DNA of 64,000 nt from Leptospira alstonii serovar Sichuan str. 79601. GTDB taxonomy: Bacteria > Spirochaetota > Leptospiria > Leptospirales > Leptospiraceae. The position numbers were made by a program, and so were the translations under genes. Where the stretch lies: contig NZ_ANIK01000071.1 of assembly GCF_000347175.1 (NCBI RefSeq), positions 1 to 64,000 of the forward strand, in the 5' to 3' direction. Under the pieces are notes generated by a model. It was not told the origin of the DNA, did no database searches, and saw only the letters and a list, made by a program, of their open reading frames with translations. Shown piece after piece: positions 48,455 through 62,104 of the stretch (position 1 is its first letter; each line of letters starts with the position of its first letter).

Positions 48455-51400
48455 TCAGTTGTTCTGTTGTCTGAAAATTCTCATCGGAACCCCACCCTTA
48501 CCGGTGCTCACATAGATGTATTTCGTTCCATTGATTGTATTGGCGGAAGTTCCGGAAAAGATCTGGGTATTATTGGCTGCATCCCCGAGACCGTTTCCTC
48601 CGATTTGTTCCCAATCCGTAGAATTTGCACCCGGATTGGTGACACCCGCTTTGGTTCTCCAGATCTGAACTCCTGCCCCGTTGTCAAAACCCACGTAGAG
48701 ATGGCTTCCGTTGGTCACGAGCATTGTTGCACTGTGATTATTTCCATCGCCGAAGTTAGTAAAACCATTGTTGTCATCCCCTACAACGGACCATTCGTTC
48801 GCTTCGCAAGTTGTAGGATTGACAGCATCGGTCCCACCGTTGGTAGGATCGCATTTCCAGAGCTGGGGTCTACGGTTGCCGAATCCTGCCGTTGTGCAAC
48901 CCGCTATGTTGGATACGGCACCTTTGAATCCGGCCACAGCTTGTGCCGTATTACAAAGGGTCCTGGTTACATAAAGATTACCGTTGAACTCCGCAAATTG
49001 AGCGAACGCCTTATCTGAAGGAATCAGATCGTAGGTACTGACCAATTCAAGAGAATACCAATTGGCGGCAGCTCCGTTATGCCACTTTGCATCGGCTCTC
49101 GGACCGATCTCGGTCCATTCCGCGCAGAGATTGTTGCCCGCACAAGCAATAGGATTTCCGTTGTTGGAGCGGATGATCGTTCCATTGTGTCCAATGGCGT
49201 GATTTCCTCCGTTGGCTGCGTATATTCTATTATTGAATACGAATAAGGAATCCACCCCGACGAGTTTGGCCCAATTTGGACTCGCATTATCTCCTCCGGT
49301 GCTCCCCCCTCCGAAATTAGGCATGTAGTTGAGCCTAAGATTCGTCCCATTGAGAGTCAAACCCGCCTCGCAATCGGAACCGACGTCGCAATGACCGTTG
49401 ATTGTGTTGGGAACGTTGTCTGCGGTGTTGAAGGAAATTTTTCCAAAGTCCGGAGAATTGGATCCGCCGGATGAGTTTTTCTTTGCAAACCCTCCGTAGA
49501 TCCGATCGTTCATAATGGACAATGCGGAAGTTCCGGCAGCCACGGTTCCGGTAATACTTCCGGTATCAATGTATTTAAAGTCGAGCCCCGCATCCGTATC
49601 CGATGTGTAATAGATGTAGTTGAAGTTTTCCGCGGATCTGGCTCCCGCGATCAAAAGATGCGGTGTTCCTCCTAACGTGCCCGCGGTAAAAACTCCCCTA
49701 CCGTCTTCGTTGTCCGGTCCACAACCGGTGGCCTGATGCGCCGTGTTGGGATTACAAAGCGTATGCCCCATAGTCACATATCTCGGCACCGGAATTCCTC
49801 CGTCCCGAGTTACTGCCGTATTACGAAAACCGCTACCTAAATCCTGCATAAAGGAAAAAGATACAGACTCGGGAACAGTGCCGTCGTAATTGAAACGTAC
49901 GGCTTGATTCCCTCCCCCGTTGGGACCGATGTAGATCTTGTTATTGTAATTGGTGATATACCCGAAGCTGGAGGCGTCACCGAACGGATCTACTGCGATC
50001 GGGCCGTCTACGAAATTGACGGGAGCGGTTCCACATCCGATAAAAATCGTTCTATCTTTCGGAGACGTCTGAAGATTCTCCGTCGTAAGATCCGCGTTCT
50101 GGTGTTGCACTGCACCCCAAGCCGTATTGTTAAAACCGTCTCCGTCTACGTTATTCGCCGCGAGGATCGTGTATTGACCTCCGGACTGATCCAACAAATG
50201 CGTTAGACACACTTTGGTAGGATCGGCCGGAGCGCCGCCGCAAACGGTACCGTCCAAAATTTTAGCGTTGGTAATATTACCTACCGCGGAAACTCCGACG
50301 ATCTTGTAACGTTTTGCACATTCCACGGAAGTCGTGCATTCCGCTCCACCCACTCCCGTTCCGGCAAGGAGCGTTTTGGAAAATGCAACCGTCACTTCCT
50401 TCAAGCCGCTACAAATTGCGGAAGAAACCTTGATCTTTTCTTGTCCGATAAAGTCCGCGTTATTCGGACAACCGAAAGAATTCGGAGTGGTAGCCAAGTC
50501 CTGAATTCCAGCTTTATTTACGAGCAACGTATAAGGGGCTCCCGAAACCTGATCGTTGTTTAGAGTAATCGTAAAGACACTTCCATTTCCTACGATACTC
50601 GTTAGGTTGAATGTTCCAGTTTGATTGTTACCAGTAAAATCGGAGTTATTCGCGCAAGAAGCCGTTGGACTCAAACCTCCCGAATTCGCAATCTTGTAGT
50701 TGTTTGTATTCGTCGCCTGAGCCGTGTTCACCGGTTCCGAGAATGTGACTCGAACGGTTCTCGCAGTCAGTGAGATTACGGAGAGAACGGTTGGTGGCGT
50801 CAGGTCTATCGTGTTGACCGTAAGATTCGTAGCTCCAAACAATGCGCCTAACGTGGCTTTGATCGAAGAATTCCCGGCGGCAACGCCGGTCGCTAAACCT
50901 ACCGAACCCGTTGCATTGGAAACCGTAGCGGAAGGGACGTTCGAACTGCTCCAGGTCACGGCCGTGGTCAAGTCTTGCGTGGAAGCATCCGTATAAGTTC
51001 CGGTTGCAAAAAACTGTTTCGTAGTTGTCGTGTCGATCGTCGGGCTCGTCGGCGAAACCGAAATCGAAACGAGACTCGCCGCTGTGACGGTTAACGTGGA
51101 AGTTCCGGAAACGGTTCCGTCCGTAGCGGTGATCGTGGTAGCCCCCACGTTATCTGTGTTAGCCAATCCTTGAGATCCGACTGCATTCGAAATCGTCGCA
51201 AATCCCGTCGCGGACGAGGACCAGGTAATCGAGTCTGTGATCACCTGAACGGATCCGTCCGAATACGTACCCGTAGCCGTAAACTGTTGCGTCAAACCTT
51301 TCGGAACTCCGGGATTTGCAGGAGTAACGGAAATGGAAACGAGACTCGCAGAAGTCACGGTAAAGGTAACGGCGCTGCTCGAAATTCCACCTAAAGCGGC

Positions 51401-53383
51401 CTGAATAGAACTGGTTCCCGTTTCCAAAGCGTTCGCTTTTCCTTTCGTTCCGACGGCGTTACTGATACTTGCGGTGATAGAATCCGAAGAAGTCCAGGTT
51501 ACGGAGTTGGTAAGATCGGCGGTGGAACTATCCGAATAATTTCCTGTGGCAAGGAATTGTTGGGTAAGACCTTTTCCTTTGGAAGGAGCTCCCGGAGTTA
51601 CGGAAATGGAAACGAGCACGGCGGCGGTCACGGTTAAAGTCGAGGCCGGACTCGTAATCGAGTTGTAAGTCGCCTTGATATTTGTGGTTCCGATTGATAG
51701 AGAAGTAGCCAGTCCTTCGCTTCCGGTCGCATTGGAAACGGTGGCCACGCCGTTTGCCGAAGAAGTCCACGTCGCCACAAGCGAAAGGTCCTGGGTGGAA
51801 TTGTCCGAATACGTTCCCGTCGCGGAGAATTGTTTTGTATATCCGTTGGCGATCGAAGGATTTGTAGGAGTCACTTGAATCGAACTCAGGACAGCGGGTG
51901 TTACGGTTAACGTTGTAGAATTGAAAATTCCGCTCGTATGGGTTGCCTTGATCGAAGTCGTTCCGGTTGTAAGGGCATTCGCTCTTCCTTCGATTCCGGG
52001 ACCGTTGGAAACGCTCGCCTTCGAAACTGCGGAAGAAGACCATACAACAACCGCTGTGAGATCCTGTGTGGAATTATCCGAATAGGTTCCCGTAGCCGTA
52101 AACTGTTGCGTCAAACCTTTCGGTAAGGAAGGATTTGCGGGAGTAACGGAAATGGAAACCAGGCTTGCGTTCGTCGCAGTCATCGTAACAGAACCGGAAA
52201 TCCCGCCGATATCCGCGGTAATCGTAACAGCCCCCGGAGAAACGGAAGTGGAATTCCCTTCCGTTCCCGGAGCGTTTGAAATCGAAACCAGCGTATTGTC
52301 GGAAGAAGTCCAATTGACTTGAGAAGTGATATCCAAAGTTGAATTATCCGTAAACAAACCCGTTGCCGTAAACTGTTGGCTCAAACCTTTCGGCAAAGAA
52401 AGATTGGATGGTGTGATAGAAATAGAAGTCAGTTGAGCGGCGGTGACGGTAAAGGATTGTGTATTGCTCGTAATGGCTCCGTTCGAAGCCGAAATCGTGG
52501 AATTGCCCACGGATTGGGAAGATACAAGGCCGGAAGAGTTGATCGTTGCAACGGCGTTTTGCGAAGAATTCCAAGAAACACTTGCGGTGATGTCGGCTTG
52601 GCTGAGATCCGAAAAAATTCCAGTGGCCGTAAATTGCCGATTCCCGCCTAAAGGAACCGAAGGATTGACCGGAGTGATTTGGATGGATACGAGCGAAACG
52701 GCGGCGGTTGTCACGACTACGGAAGTAGCTTTTCCACCGAAAGAAGCGACTAAAGTGGTGGTGGAACTGAAACTGACGCCCGTTAGTCCCCTACCGTTCG
52801 CAGAAAGAGCCGCAGCATTTGGATTCGTAGAAGTATAATTGGCGCTCGTATCTAAAGTCAAATCCTGAGTCGTATTGTCGGAAAAAACTCCTATGAGCGT
52901 ATAATCTCTGTTAAAGCCTACTGGTAAATTTCCGGAATCGACGGAACTCAGTTGTAGAGAAACTAAAACGGCGTTTGTGACTCGGACGGACGCGGAGGCT
53001 TCCTGACCTTGATACTTTGCGGTAATATCGGCGGTTCCTATCCCTACTCCCTTTCCGGCGGCGTTCTGGCAATCCAAGATTGTGCTATTGGAACAAAGAA
53101 TCGTAGAAGATGATGTGATTTCGGAATGAGTGCCGTCCTCAAAAATCGCAGTTACCTGGATTTGAGTGCTGGTGCCTTTGGCAATGGCAGACTCGGAGGT
53201 AGCGATTTCGATTCTTTTCAACGCTGCAGGTTGTGAATTTCCTAGAAAAGAAAGCCCGAAAAGTCCGTTGTCTCCCTTCTTTTTACCGGCGGCAAGCCCA
53301 AGCGCACCCGTCAATATGGGCCAAGCCGTACAGCCCTGTAGGAATAAAAATAAAGAAACAATGGAAAGAATTTTTTTGAACAT
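48455..53383 (-). CDS. 1642-residue lipoprotein with nine BIG_2-type Ig-like repeats
   Basis: A signal peptide with lipobox LQGC (Cys18) predicts a surface or periplasmic lipoprotein. From about residue 50 to 850, nine repeats of ~85-92 residues follow the BIG_2 pattern, e.g. LVSISVTPANPSLPKGLTQQ, FTATGTYSDNSTQDLTAVV, with TWSSS and TIS/GSA motifs. A tenth Ig-like or Big_5-type domain (LTARTVRVTFSEPVNTAQAT) follows. The C-terminal ~700 residues are not BIG: Asn/Gly/Asp-rich strands (YNNKIYIGPNGGGNQAVRFN, then DLGSGFRNTAVTRDGG) of propeller-like appearance, with Cys pairs. LigA/LigB in Leptospira have similar BIG repeats and bind host proteins. This one differs in its C-terminal region. Adhesion is inference. 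Confidence 0.88.
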   Translation of the reverse strand: MFKKILSIVSLFLFLQGCTAWPILTGALGLAAGKKKGDNGLFGLSFLGNSQPAALKRIEIATSESAIAKGTSTQIQVTAIFEDGTHSEITSSSTILCSNSTILDCQNAAGKGVGIGTADITAKYQGQEASASVRVTNAVLVSLQLSSVDSGNLPVGFNRDYTLIGVFSDNTTQDLTLDTSANYTSTNPNAAALSANGRGLTGVSFSSTTTLVASFGGKATSVVVTTAAVSLVSIQITPVNPSVPLGGNRQFTATGIFSDLSQADITASVSWNSSQNAVATINSSGLVSSQSVGNSTISASNGAITSNTQSFTVTAAQLTSISITPSNLSLPKGLSQQFTATGLFTDNSTLDITSQVNWTSSDNTLVSISNAPGTEGNSTSVSPGAVTITADIGGISGSVTMTATNASLVSISVTPANPSLPKGLTQQFTATGTYSDNSTQDLTAVVVWSSSAVSKASVSNGPGIEGRANALTTGTTSIKATHTSGIFNSTTLTVTPAVLSSIQVTPTNPSIANGYTKQFSATGTYSDNSTQDLSLVATWTSSANGVATVSNATGSEGLATSLSIGTTNIKATYNSITSPASTLTVTAAVLVSISVTPGAPSKGKGLTQQFLATGNYSDSSTADLTNSVTWTSSDSITASISNAVGTKGKANALETGTSSIQAALGGISSSAVTFTVTSASLVSISVTPANPGVPKGLTQQFTATGTYSDGSVQVITDSITWSSSATGFATISNAVGSQGLANTDNVGATTITATDGTVSGTSTLTVTAASLVSISVSPTSPTIDTTTTKQFFATGTYTDASTQDLTTAVTWSSSNVPSATVSNATGSVGLATGVAAGNSSIKATLGALFGATNLTVNTIDLTPPTVLSVISLTARTVRVTFSEPVNTAQATNTNNYKIANSGGLSPTASCANNSDFTGNNQTGTFNLTSIVGNGSVFTITLNNDQVSGAPYTLLVNKAGIQDLATTPNSFGCPNNADFIGQEKIKVSSAICSGLKEVTVAFSKTLLAGTGVGGAECTTSVECAKRYKIVGVSAVGNITNAKILDGTVCGGAPADPTKVCLTHLLDQSGGQYTILAANNVDGDGFNNTAWGAVQHQNADLTTENLQTSPKDRTIFIGCGTAPVNFVDGPIAVDPFGDASSFGYITNYNNKIYIGPNGGGNQAVRFNYDGTVPESVSFSFMQDLGSGFRNTAVTRDGGIPVPRYVTMGHTLCNPNTAHQATGCGPDNEDGRGVFTAGTLGGTPHLLIAGARSAENFNYIYYTSDTDAGLDFKYIDTGSITGTVAAGTSALSIMNDRIYGGFAKKNSSGGSNSPDFGKISFNTADNVPNTINGHCDVGSDCEAGLTLNGTNLRLNYMPNFGGGSTGGDNASPNWAKLVGVDSLFVFNNRIYAANGGNHAIGHNGTIIRSNNGNPIACAGNNLCAEWTEIGPRADAKWHNGAAANWYSLELVSTYDLIPSDKAFAQFAEFNGNLYVTRTLCNTAQAVAGFKGAVSNIAGCTTAGFGNRRPQLWKCDPTNGGTDAVNPTTCEANEWSVVGDDNNGFTNFGDGNNHSATMLVTNGSHLYVGFDNGAGVQIWRTKAGVTNPGANSTDWEQIGGNGLGDAANNTQIFSGTSANTINGTKYIYVSTGKGGVPMRIFRQQNN

Positions 53384-54137
53384 AACAATAATCCCTATTT
53401 TTTTTTACTCACTTTTTGCATGAAAATCGTAAAAACTCTCTTTTCGTTTGCCAATCAAACGAATTGAATTGATGAGAAGCTTATTTCAGAAAGGCAACAA
53501 TTTCAGGTCACGTTACAACTTGGGTTAAATAAACGTTCAAAATGAAAATCTGAACGAAAGTGTTCAAAAATAATTCAATGGAGAAAGATCAAAATTTTAT
53601 AGAATGACAAACTTAAAGGCAATTTTATGAAACTCAAATGAAACGTTTGCCTAACTCGACTTTTTTAAGCACAAGATATTTAAAAAATATTTATTTTCAA
53701 TTTTCATTTCAATTTCGGAATGTAATCCTAAGTGCTTAAAAAATAAACGAAATCAAAGTTTCACACTTGGAAAAATCTTAACTATTTTAGAAAAACAGAA
53801 TATTCTAGATAGAAGTCGAAATTTAGATATAAAATTCGCAGGAATTAATCTCAAAGAGATATCGCTTTCGTTCGGCAAACCGAACGCAGTGACGGTTCCG
53901 GGTTGTCCGAGAAGAACCGAAATTTCTTCGAACCTAAGAAATATACGTGTTCGAATTCGTTTTATGAAAAGCGGAATATCGATTGAACATAAAATTCGTA
54001 TAACCGTTGGAGGAAGGAAAGTAATACCCGAATTAAACTCAAAATTCCCACGGATCGAAAAGACTTTCCTCGAACTTATAACAATTCAGAAGCACCAATA
54101 ACATTAGAATAGAATAATACCGTCTTATAAAAATTCC
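53384..54137. other. long AT-rich intergenic stretch, no gene seen
   Basis: About 750 bases upstream of the BIG lipoprotein gene and downstream of the gene at 54138. Composition is strongly AT-rich. The short open frame at 53889-54101 has no ribosome-binding site or motif. The length suggests a long regulatory leader for the BIG gene, as is known for other Leptospira lig-type genes, but I can identify no specific element. Confidence 0.5.
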
Positions 54138-55001
54138 CTAAAAAAACCAATTGTATCGAACTTCCGCTCTCCAACCGAGCGAGCCGGATCCGGAATTGAA
54201 AACGTTGGATTCTCTCATGGAATCCAATTGGATTCCTTTTTGGAGAATCGCACCCGTAGGAGTAACTGCAATCTCCTCTTTCTCCCAGATGATACCCGTA
54301 AAATAAGAATTTGCCAATTGGATCAAATAAATCAGAACGGTTCCGGTCGCCACCTTTTCATAGTCGTCAATTGATTTCTTATATTCGGAACGTTTCCCGC
54401 TCACGATCCATTGTCTCAGCGCAGGAATTTGATCGGAAGGTAATAATTGTACAGCCGCGGAGACGTTTTCGTATTCCGATTTTGTATTTTTCACATTCTT
54501 TGCGGCGGTCATTGTAAGAAATAAACTTCCCCAAAAAAGAGCACCGTAGGCGATCCCCGTTTTTTTTCGATCCGCTTTGTAATGTCCCCAACCGGGAAGG
54601 ACGGCCGATCTCCAAACAAGACTCCAACGGTTTTTTTGTCCCAAACCCTTGCCTTCCGATTGGGTAAAAATCGACTTTTCCTGGATTTGTTTTTTTTCCT
54701 CAGCCGTTTTGGCCTCTCGAATTTTTGTCTCTTCTTCCTGACGAATACGTTTTGCTTCCTCTTCGTTTATATCTTTGTAAATCACTTTGAGAATGCCTTT
54801 TTTAGAAAACGTCTGAACGCTTCCGTCCTCCAAACGAACCGTAATGTTATTTTCGTTCTGGCCGGTGACGTCTCCTTTGACGGAAGTTCCGTTTTTTAGA
54901 AGGATCGTCTGAGCGCTCCAAAGAGGCAGGGAAAGGAAAATAAAAGAGATAAAAATCAATCGGAGTGGGAAAGTGGTTCTATTTTTCAAAAAAAAATCCA
55001 T
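54138..55001 (-). CDS. DUF5683-like outer envelope protein
   Basis: A 287-residue protein with a signal peptide (residues ~14-29). An N-terminal small beta domain (TILLKNGTSVKGDVTGQNEN, NITVRLEDGSVQTFSKKGIL) is followed by a Glu/Lys/Arg-rich helical linker (EEEAKRIRQEEETKIREAKT). Hydrophobic segments follow in a DUF5683-type context: RSAVLPGWGHYKADRKKTGI then AYGALFWGSLFLTMTAAK. The final EVRYNWFF is a C-terminal aromatic ending as in outer membrane proteins. Membrane topology is uncertain. It stands alone. Confidence 0.75.
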   Translation of the reverse strand: MDFFLKNRTTFPLRLIFISFIFLSLPLWSAQTILLKNGTSVKGDVTGQNENNITVRLEDGSVQTFSKKGILKVIYKDINEEEAKRIRQEEETKIREAKTAEEKKQIQEKSIFTQSEGKGLGQKNRWSLVWRSAVLPGWGHYKADRKKTGIAYGALFWGSLFLTMTAAKNVKNTKSEYENVSAAVQLLPSDQIPALRQWIVSGKRSEYKKSIDDYEKVATGTVLIYLIQLANSYFTGIIWEKEEIAVTPTGAILQKGIQLDSMRESNVFNSGSGSLGWRAEVRYNWFF

Positions 55002-55205
55002 CGGAATTTTACAAAAGAATTCTTAGGATTTCCGCTTAAAAACGAGGGGAATTCTTTCCCGAAGACGTTAACGGATCGCAATTCCTGTTATCAATAATTT
55101 TTTGTATTCGGCTCGGTATAATGTTGTCTATGATATTCTTACTAATTTGCAAATCGTTTTAGGCGTTTTTATCGGATTCATTCGATTCTCCTTGCCTTAA
55201 ACATT

Positions 55206-56088
<883 letters not shown>

Positions 56089-56553
56089 TTATCCCCTAAA
56101 TAATTCCCGCCAGTCTTTCGGAATGCGAGGAATTCTGAAAGCAGAAACTCTCTCGGGATGAAGTTCGTCCCCGTCGTAAAGGGCTAAAATTCCGTCCAGA
56201 TCGGCAAGCAGATCTAACGTTACTTTTTTCCCAAATCCGTTTAACGCTGAAGAATGTAGTAACAATTCCAATTTTTCCTTCGCCTTTTCAGCCTGCATCC
56301 GGGAACCGCGTCCGTTCGGCTTTACGTAAATCTTGTGTAAGGAAACCGAGAGTTGGATCAATCCCTGAAGGAAGATTTTTCTGGGTCCGAAATCCTTCTT
56401 CCACTGAAACTCCAAAACCTCGTGCGCTTCGAAATATTTCCCTTCATGGAAAAGTCTTTCTGCATTGGAATAAGCGAAGTCGATCGTAAGTTCGGGATCG
56501 TTCGTCGAAGTGATGTGTTCGAAAAGCGCGATAATTTCCGGATCAAACTTCAA
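56089..56553 (-). CDS. DUF309-domain protein
   Basis: A 154-residue helical protein with the DUF309 motif [20 protein letters not shown] then [20 protein letters not shown]. The His/Glu pattern HExxE suggests a metal site, but the family's function is not established. The TTG start lies inside the end of the aldo/keto reductase gene (about 11 bases of overlap) and the stop is one base before the hydrolase start, so it is the middle gene of a three-gene operon. Confidence 0.88.
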   Translation of the reverse strand: MKFDPEIIALFEHITSTNDPELTIDFAYSNAERLFHEGKYFEAHEVLEFQWKKDFGPRKIFLQGLIQLSVSLHKIYVKPNGRGSRMQAEKAKEKLELLLHSSALNGFGKKVTLDLLADLDGILALYDGDELHPERVSAFRIPRIPKDWRELFRG

Positions 56554-58078
56554 AACGTTTCCAATCCTGAGCTTGAATTCGAGTCAAAGGAGCCGCAAAG
56601 GAAAGAATCGCGTCTTGTACATATTTTTCCCTTCTCATTCCGAGTAGAACCGTTCCTTCCCAAAGCGCGGAATGCAGCAAGTGAAGCGCGATTCCCGAAA
56701 GATTCCATCCTTGATACTGCGGATAATACTTTAGAATTTTCTCATAGAGTTCGCTTCGGTTCCGAATGTTTTTTTGAAACACGTATCGTTCCAAAATCGG
56801 AAGGGCTTTGTTTAAGAATTCGATATATTCGGATTGTTTTTCCACGCCGCCCACTTTTTCGACTTGCGAGATAAGTTGTTGTATGATCGGAACCGCCGTT
56901 CTTTCCAAAAATAAATTCAGGTGATCCTGATTTTGAAACGAATCCAAGTACGGTTCCGTAACCGTTCGAAAAGTATGTTTGATCGAATCGAGAGGAAGGA
57001 TCGCAAGCAAATGTTCCTCTCTTTCATAAATCGTATTCAATTCCTCTCTGAGAAGTTTGATTACTTCTTCGTTTTGTTTGGAAGGATCGTAGACAAGTCT
57101 TTGGATGTTTCCCGTGTTTGAAATCGCATTCAGAGGTCGATTGATCAAGGGTAAAAGTTTGTTTTCATGGATGAGTTCAACGAGAGTCTTTCCTTGAAAC
57201 TTAGGTTCGAGAAATCCTCTTTCCAAAAGGTTTCCGGGAAATTGAACAACCGCAAAACCGGATTCTTTTAAGTCCAGTTCGTTTTGAATTTCTTTTGCGA
57301 TTTGTAGTATTTTGATAAGCGAAGTCGCCGTATATTTTTCCGGATTTTCCGGAAACGTATTGGATGAAATTCCGTAGTAGAGAATCTTTTTTTCTTTTCT
57401 TTTTTGTTCCAAAAATCGGAAAGCGGTCTTAATTCTTTCGTAATATTGTTCGGTCGCTTTTTCTTGGGAAACGTTATGCTTCTCTCGGTCCATCAAAAAG
57501 TATTCCGGGTTGTGCAAAAGAAATACATCCACCGAATCCAAACCCAATCGTTTGAGAGAACGCTCCAATTGATCTTCTAAAAATTCCGGATGAATGCAGT
57601 GATAACATCCTTCGGAATAATACGTGATCTCCGGAAATTCTTTGTTGGCTTTTTCTAGTTCGGAAACGATTTCAAGATTTCTTCCTTGTATGTATCCGGC
57701 CTTCGTGACGATGAATACGCCTTCTCGTTTCCATGTTCCCGTTTCTATTTTCTTTTGGAGAACCTTTCCGACTAAACTTTCGCTTTCTCCGTTTCCATAA
57801 TTGGAAGAAGTATCGATCACGTTGAATCCTTGCGCCAAGGAGAGTTCCAACGCCTTTTCGTGTTCCACCGATTCGAGTCCGACTCTATAACATCCGAACG
57901 CGATTCGAGAAAGAGTTCTTCCTCGAAACTGAAAATACGGATTCAAAGTCTTGTCTTTGTCCGGATATTTTTTGGAAAGGGGTGAATGTTCCGTATATTC
58001 TTTGGTGGCTTGCAAATCGGAAATGCCTTTCAATTTGTCTTTTTGATAGAGCGCTTGGAACGGATCAAATGGAATCAT
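56543..58078 (-). CDS. aldo/keto reductase family protein
   Basis: An enzyme of 511 residues, longer than the usual ~320. The AKR core is in the first two-thirds: [20 protein letters not shown] (Asp and Tyr of the tetrad), VFIVTKAGY (Lys), [12 protein letters not shown] (His). The C-terminal ~150 residues form an extra helical domain ([20 protein letters not shown], ending with [18 protein letters not shown]) resembling those in oxidoreductases of the YghZ/ GAL-type pairs; its role is unknown. GAGG nine bases before the ATG at 58078 supports this start; an upstream GTG/ATG frame adds 16 residues. It is first of a three-gene operon. Confidence 0.87.
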   Translation of the reverse strand: MIPFDPFQALYQKDKLKGISDLQATKEYTEHSPLSKKYPDKDKTLNPYFQFRGRTLSRIAFGCYRVGLESVEHEKALELSLAQGFNVIDTSSNYGNGESESLVGKVLQKKIETGTWKREGVFIVTKAGYIQGRNLEIVSELEKANKEFPEITYYSEGCYHCIHPEFLEDQLERSLKRLGLDSVDVFLLHNPEYFLMDREKHNVSQEKATEQYYERIKTAFRFLEQKRKEKKILYYGISSNTFPENPEKYTATSLIKILQIAKEIQNELDLKESGFAVVQFPGNLLERGFLEPKFQGKTLVELIHENKLLPLINRPLNAISNTGNIQRLVYDPSKQNEEVIKLLREELNTIYEREEHLLAILPLDSIKHTFRTVTEPYLDSFQNQDHLNLFLERTAVPIIQQLISQVEKVGGVEKQSEYIEFLNKALPILERYVFQKNIRNRSELYEKILKYYPQYQGWNLSGIALHLLHSALWEGTVLLGMRREKYVQDAILSFAAPLTRIQAQDWKRFEV

Positions 58079-58126
58079 TGTTTTTATCCTCGGGTCTTTA
58101 CACAAAGGTTTCGTTACGCGACGCAC

Positions 58127-58354
<228 letters not shown>

Positions 58355-59035
58355 ATGGATTTTAAGGCTGGATATCTCCGGTCTTCCGTCGGGAGAAAAA
58401 CTCTCGTGGCAGTAACCGGACTTGTTTATTTCGGCTTTGTGGTTGTTCATATGCTGGGAAATCTTCAGATCTTCCTAGGACAAGAAAAAATCAACGCATA
58501 CGGCCAATCGCTTAGGGATATTGAACCCCTTCTCTGGGTAGCCAGAGTCATTCTGATCGTTAGCTTTATCATTCACGTTTATTACGCGATAACCCTTTCG
58601 ATTGAAAACAAACAGGCTCGCCCTGTTCCTTACGCAAAGAATAACACGGTTCAGGCGACTCTCGCTTCCAGAACCATGGCTCTGACTGGACTTTTAATTT
58701 TTTCCTTTATAGTCTATCACCTTCTCCACTTTACGTTAGGCGTCACCAATCCGGATCAGTTTGCCATGACCGATTCCAAAGGAAGACACGACGTCTATAC
58801 GATGGTTGTTCTCGGCTTTCAAAATCCGATCGTCGCCGGTTCTTACATCTTCGCGATGTTCTTACTCGCGTCTCATATCAGTCACGGCGTCGCGAGCGTT
58901 TTTCAGACGTTGGGACTCTCCACACCTTTCTTAAGTGGAAAGATCAAGGCGGGAGCGATTCTTTTTGCTCTGTTCATTTTCGTTGGAAACACTTCTATCC
59001 CGCTTTCGATTTGGCTGGGATACGTTCATCCGTAA
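58355..59035 (+). CDS. sdhC: succinate dehydrogenase cytochrome b subunit
   Basis: Membrane anchor of complex II. A 226-residue protein with five predicted helices, of the cytochrome b558 type (one large subunit instead of SdhC plus SdhD). Conserved His residues are in [46 protein letters not shown] and [17 protein letters not shown] and are candidates for the two haem ligands. The first gene of sdhCAB, with AGGAG eight bases before the ATG. Confidence 0.94.
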   Translation: MDFKAGYLRSSVGRKTLVAVTGLVYFGFVVVHMLGNLQIFLGQEKINAYGQSLRDIEPLLWVARVILIVSFIIHVYYAITLSIENKQARPVPYAKNNTVQATLASRTMALTGLLIFSFIVYHLLHFTLGVTNPDQFAMTDSKGRHDVYTMVVLGFQNPIVAGSYIFAMFLLASHISHGVASVFQTLGLSTPFLSGKIKAGAILFALFIFVGNTSIPLSIWLGYVHP

Positions 59036-59053
59036 TTCTTTGGAGAAACTTTC

Positions 59054-61698
<2,645 letters not shown>

Positions 61699-61724
61699 AA
61701 TTCTTTTTTCAAAGAGAAGAATGT

Positions 61725-61757
61725 AAAAAAGCCGCCCCTCAACAAGGCGGCTTTTTT
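61725..61757 (+). terminator. intrinsic terminator of sdhCAB
   Basis: A 12-bp stem of AAAAAAGCCGCC (61725-61736) pairing with GGCGGCTTTTTT (61746-61757) around a nine-base loop, ending in a T-run. It is the clearest rho-independent terminator in the window. It can work in both directions because an A-run precedes it. Confidence 0.93.
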
Positions 61758-62104
61758 AATCGGACGGATTCATACTACTCAAGAACTACATAATACAGTT
61801 TTCGGAATCTTGCCTTTAAATCGGGGGTTCGTTTCAAAATTCAGGAGAATCTATTATGTAGAGATCAGTAATATTCTTTTCGAAAGAGATTTTCTCGATA
61901 TTTTCGGACGGATGCTATATCAAAATATTCTAATCTATAAAATAAAATCCTCTCTCCTTCGAACATTGAACCAAAATGGATTATTTTCCGAAAAAACGAT
62001 CTTATTGATGTCCAACGTTCTTTGGCAAAATATTGGCCGAAGTCTTGGAAAAGAAAAAAATTTCAAAAACATTTTTTAACGCAAATTCTACGTAAGAAAA
62101 ACAA
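61758..62104. other. AT-rich intergenic gap
   Basis: About 350 bases between the sdh terminator and the HEAT-like gene. The open frame at 61810-62079 (89 codons) has no ribosome-binding site or motif and is not called. No repeat of the families seen elsewhere is present. Confidence 0.5.

Noticed and set aside
53889..54101. 70-codon open frame
   Set aside because: Lies in an AT-rich gap, with no ribosome-binding site or motif.
61810..62079. 89-codon open frame after sdhB
   Set aside because: Starts after the terminator without a ribosome-binding site, and its translation shows no domain.
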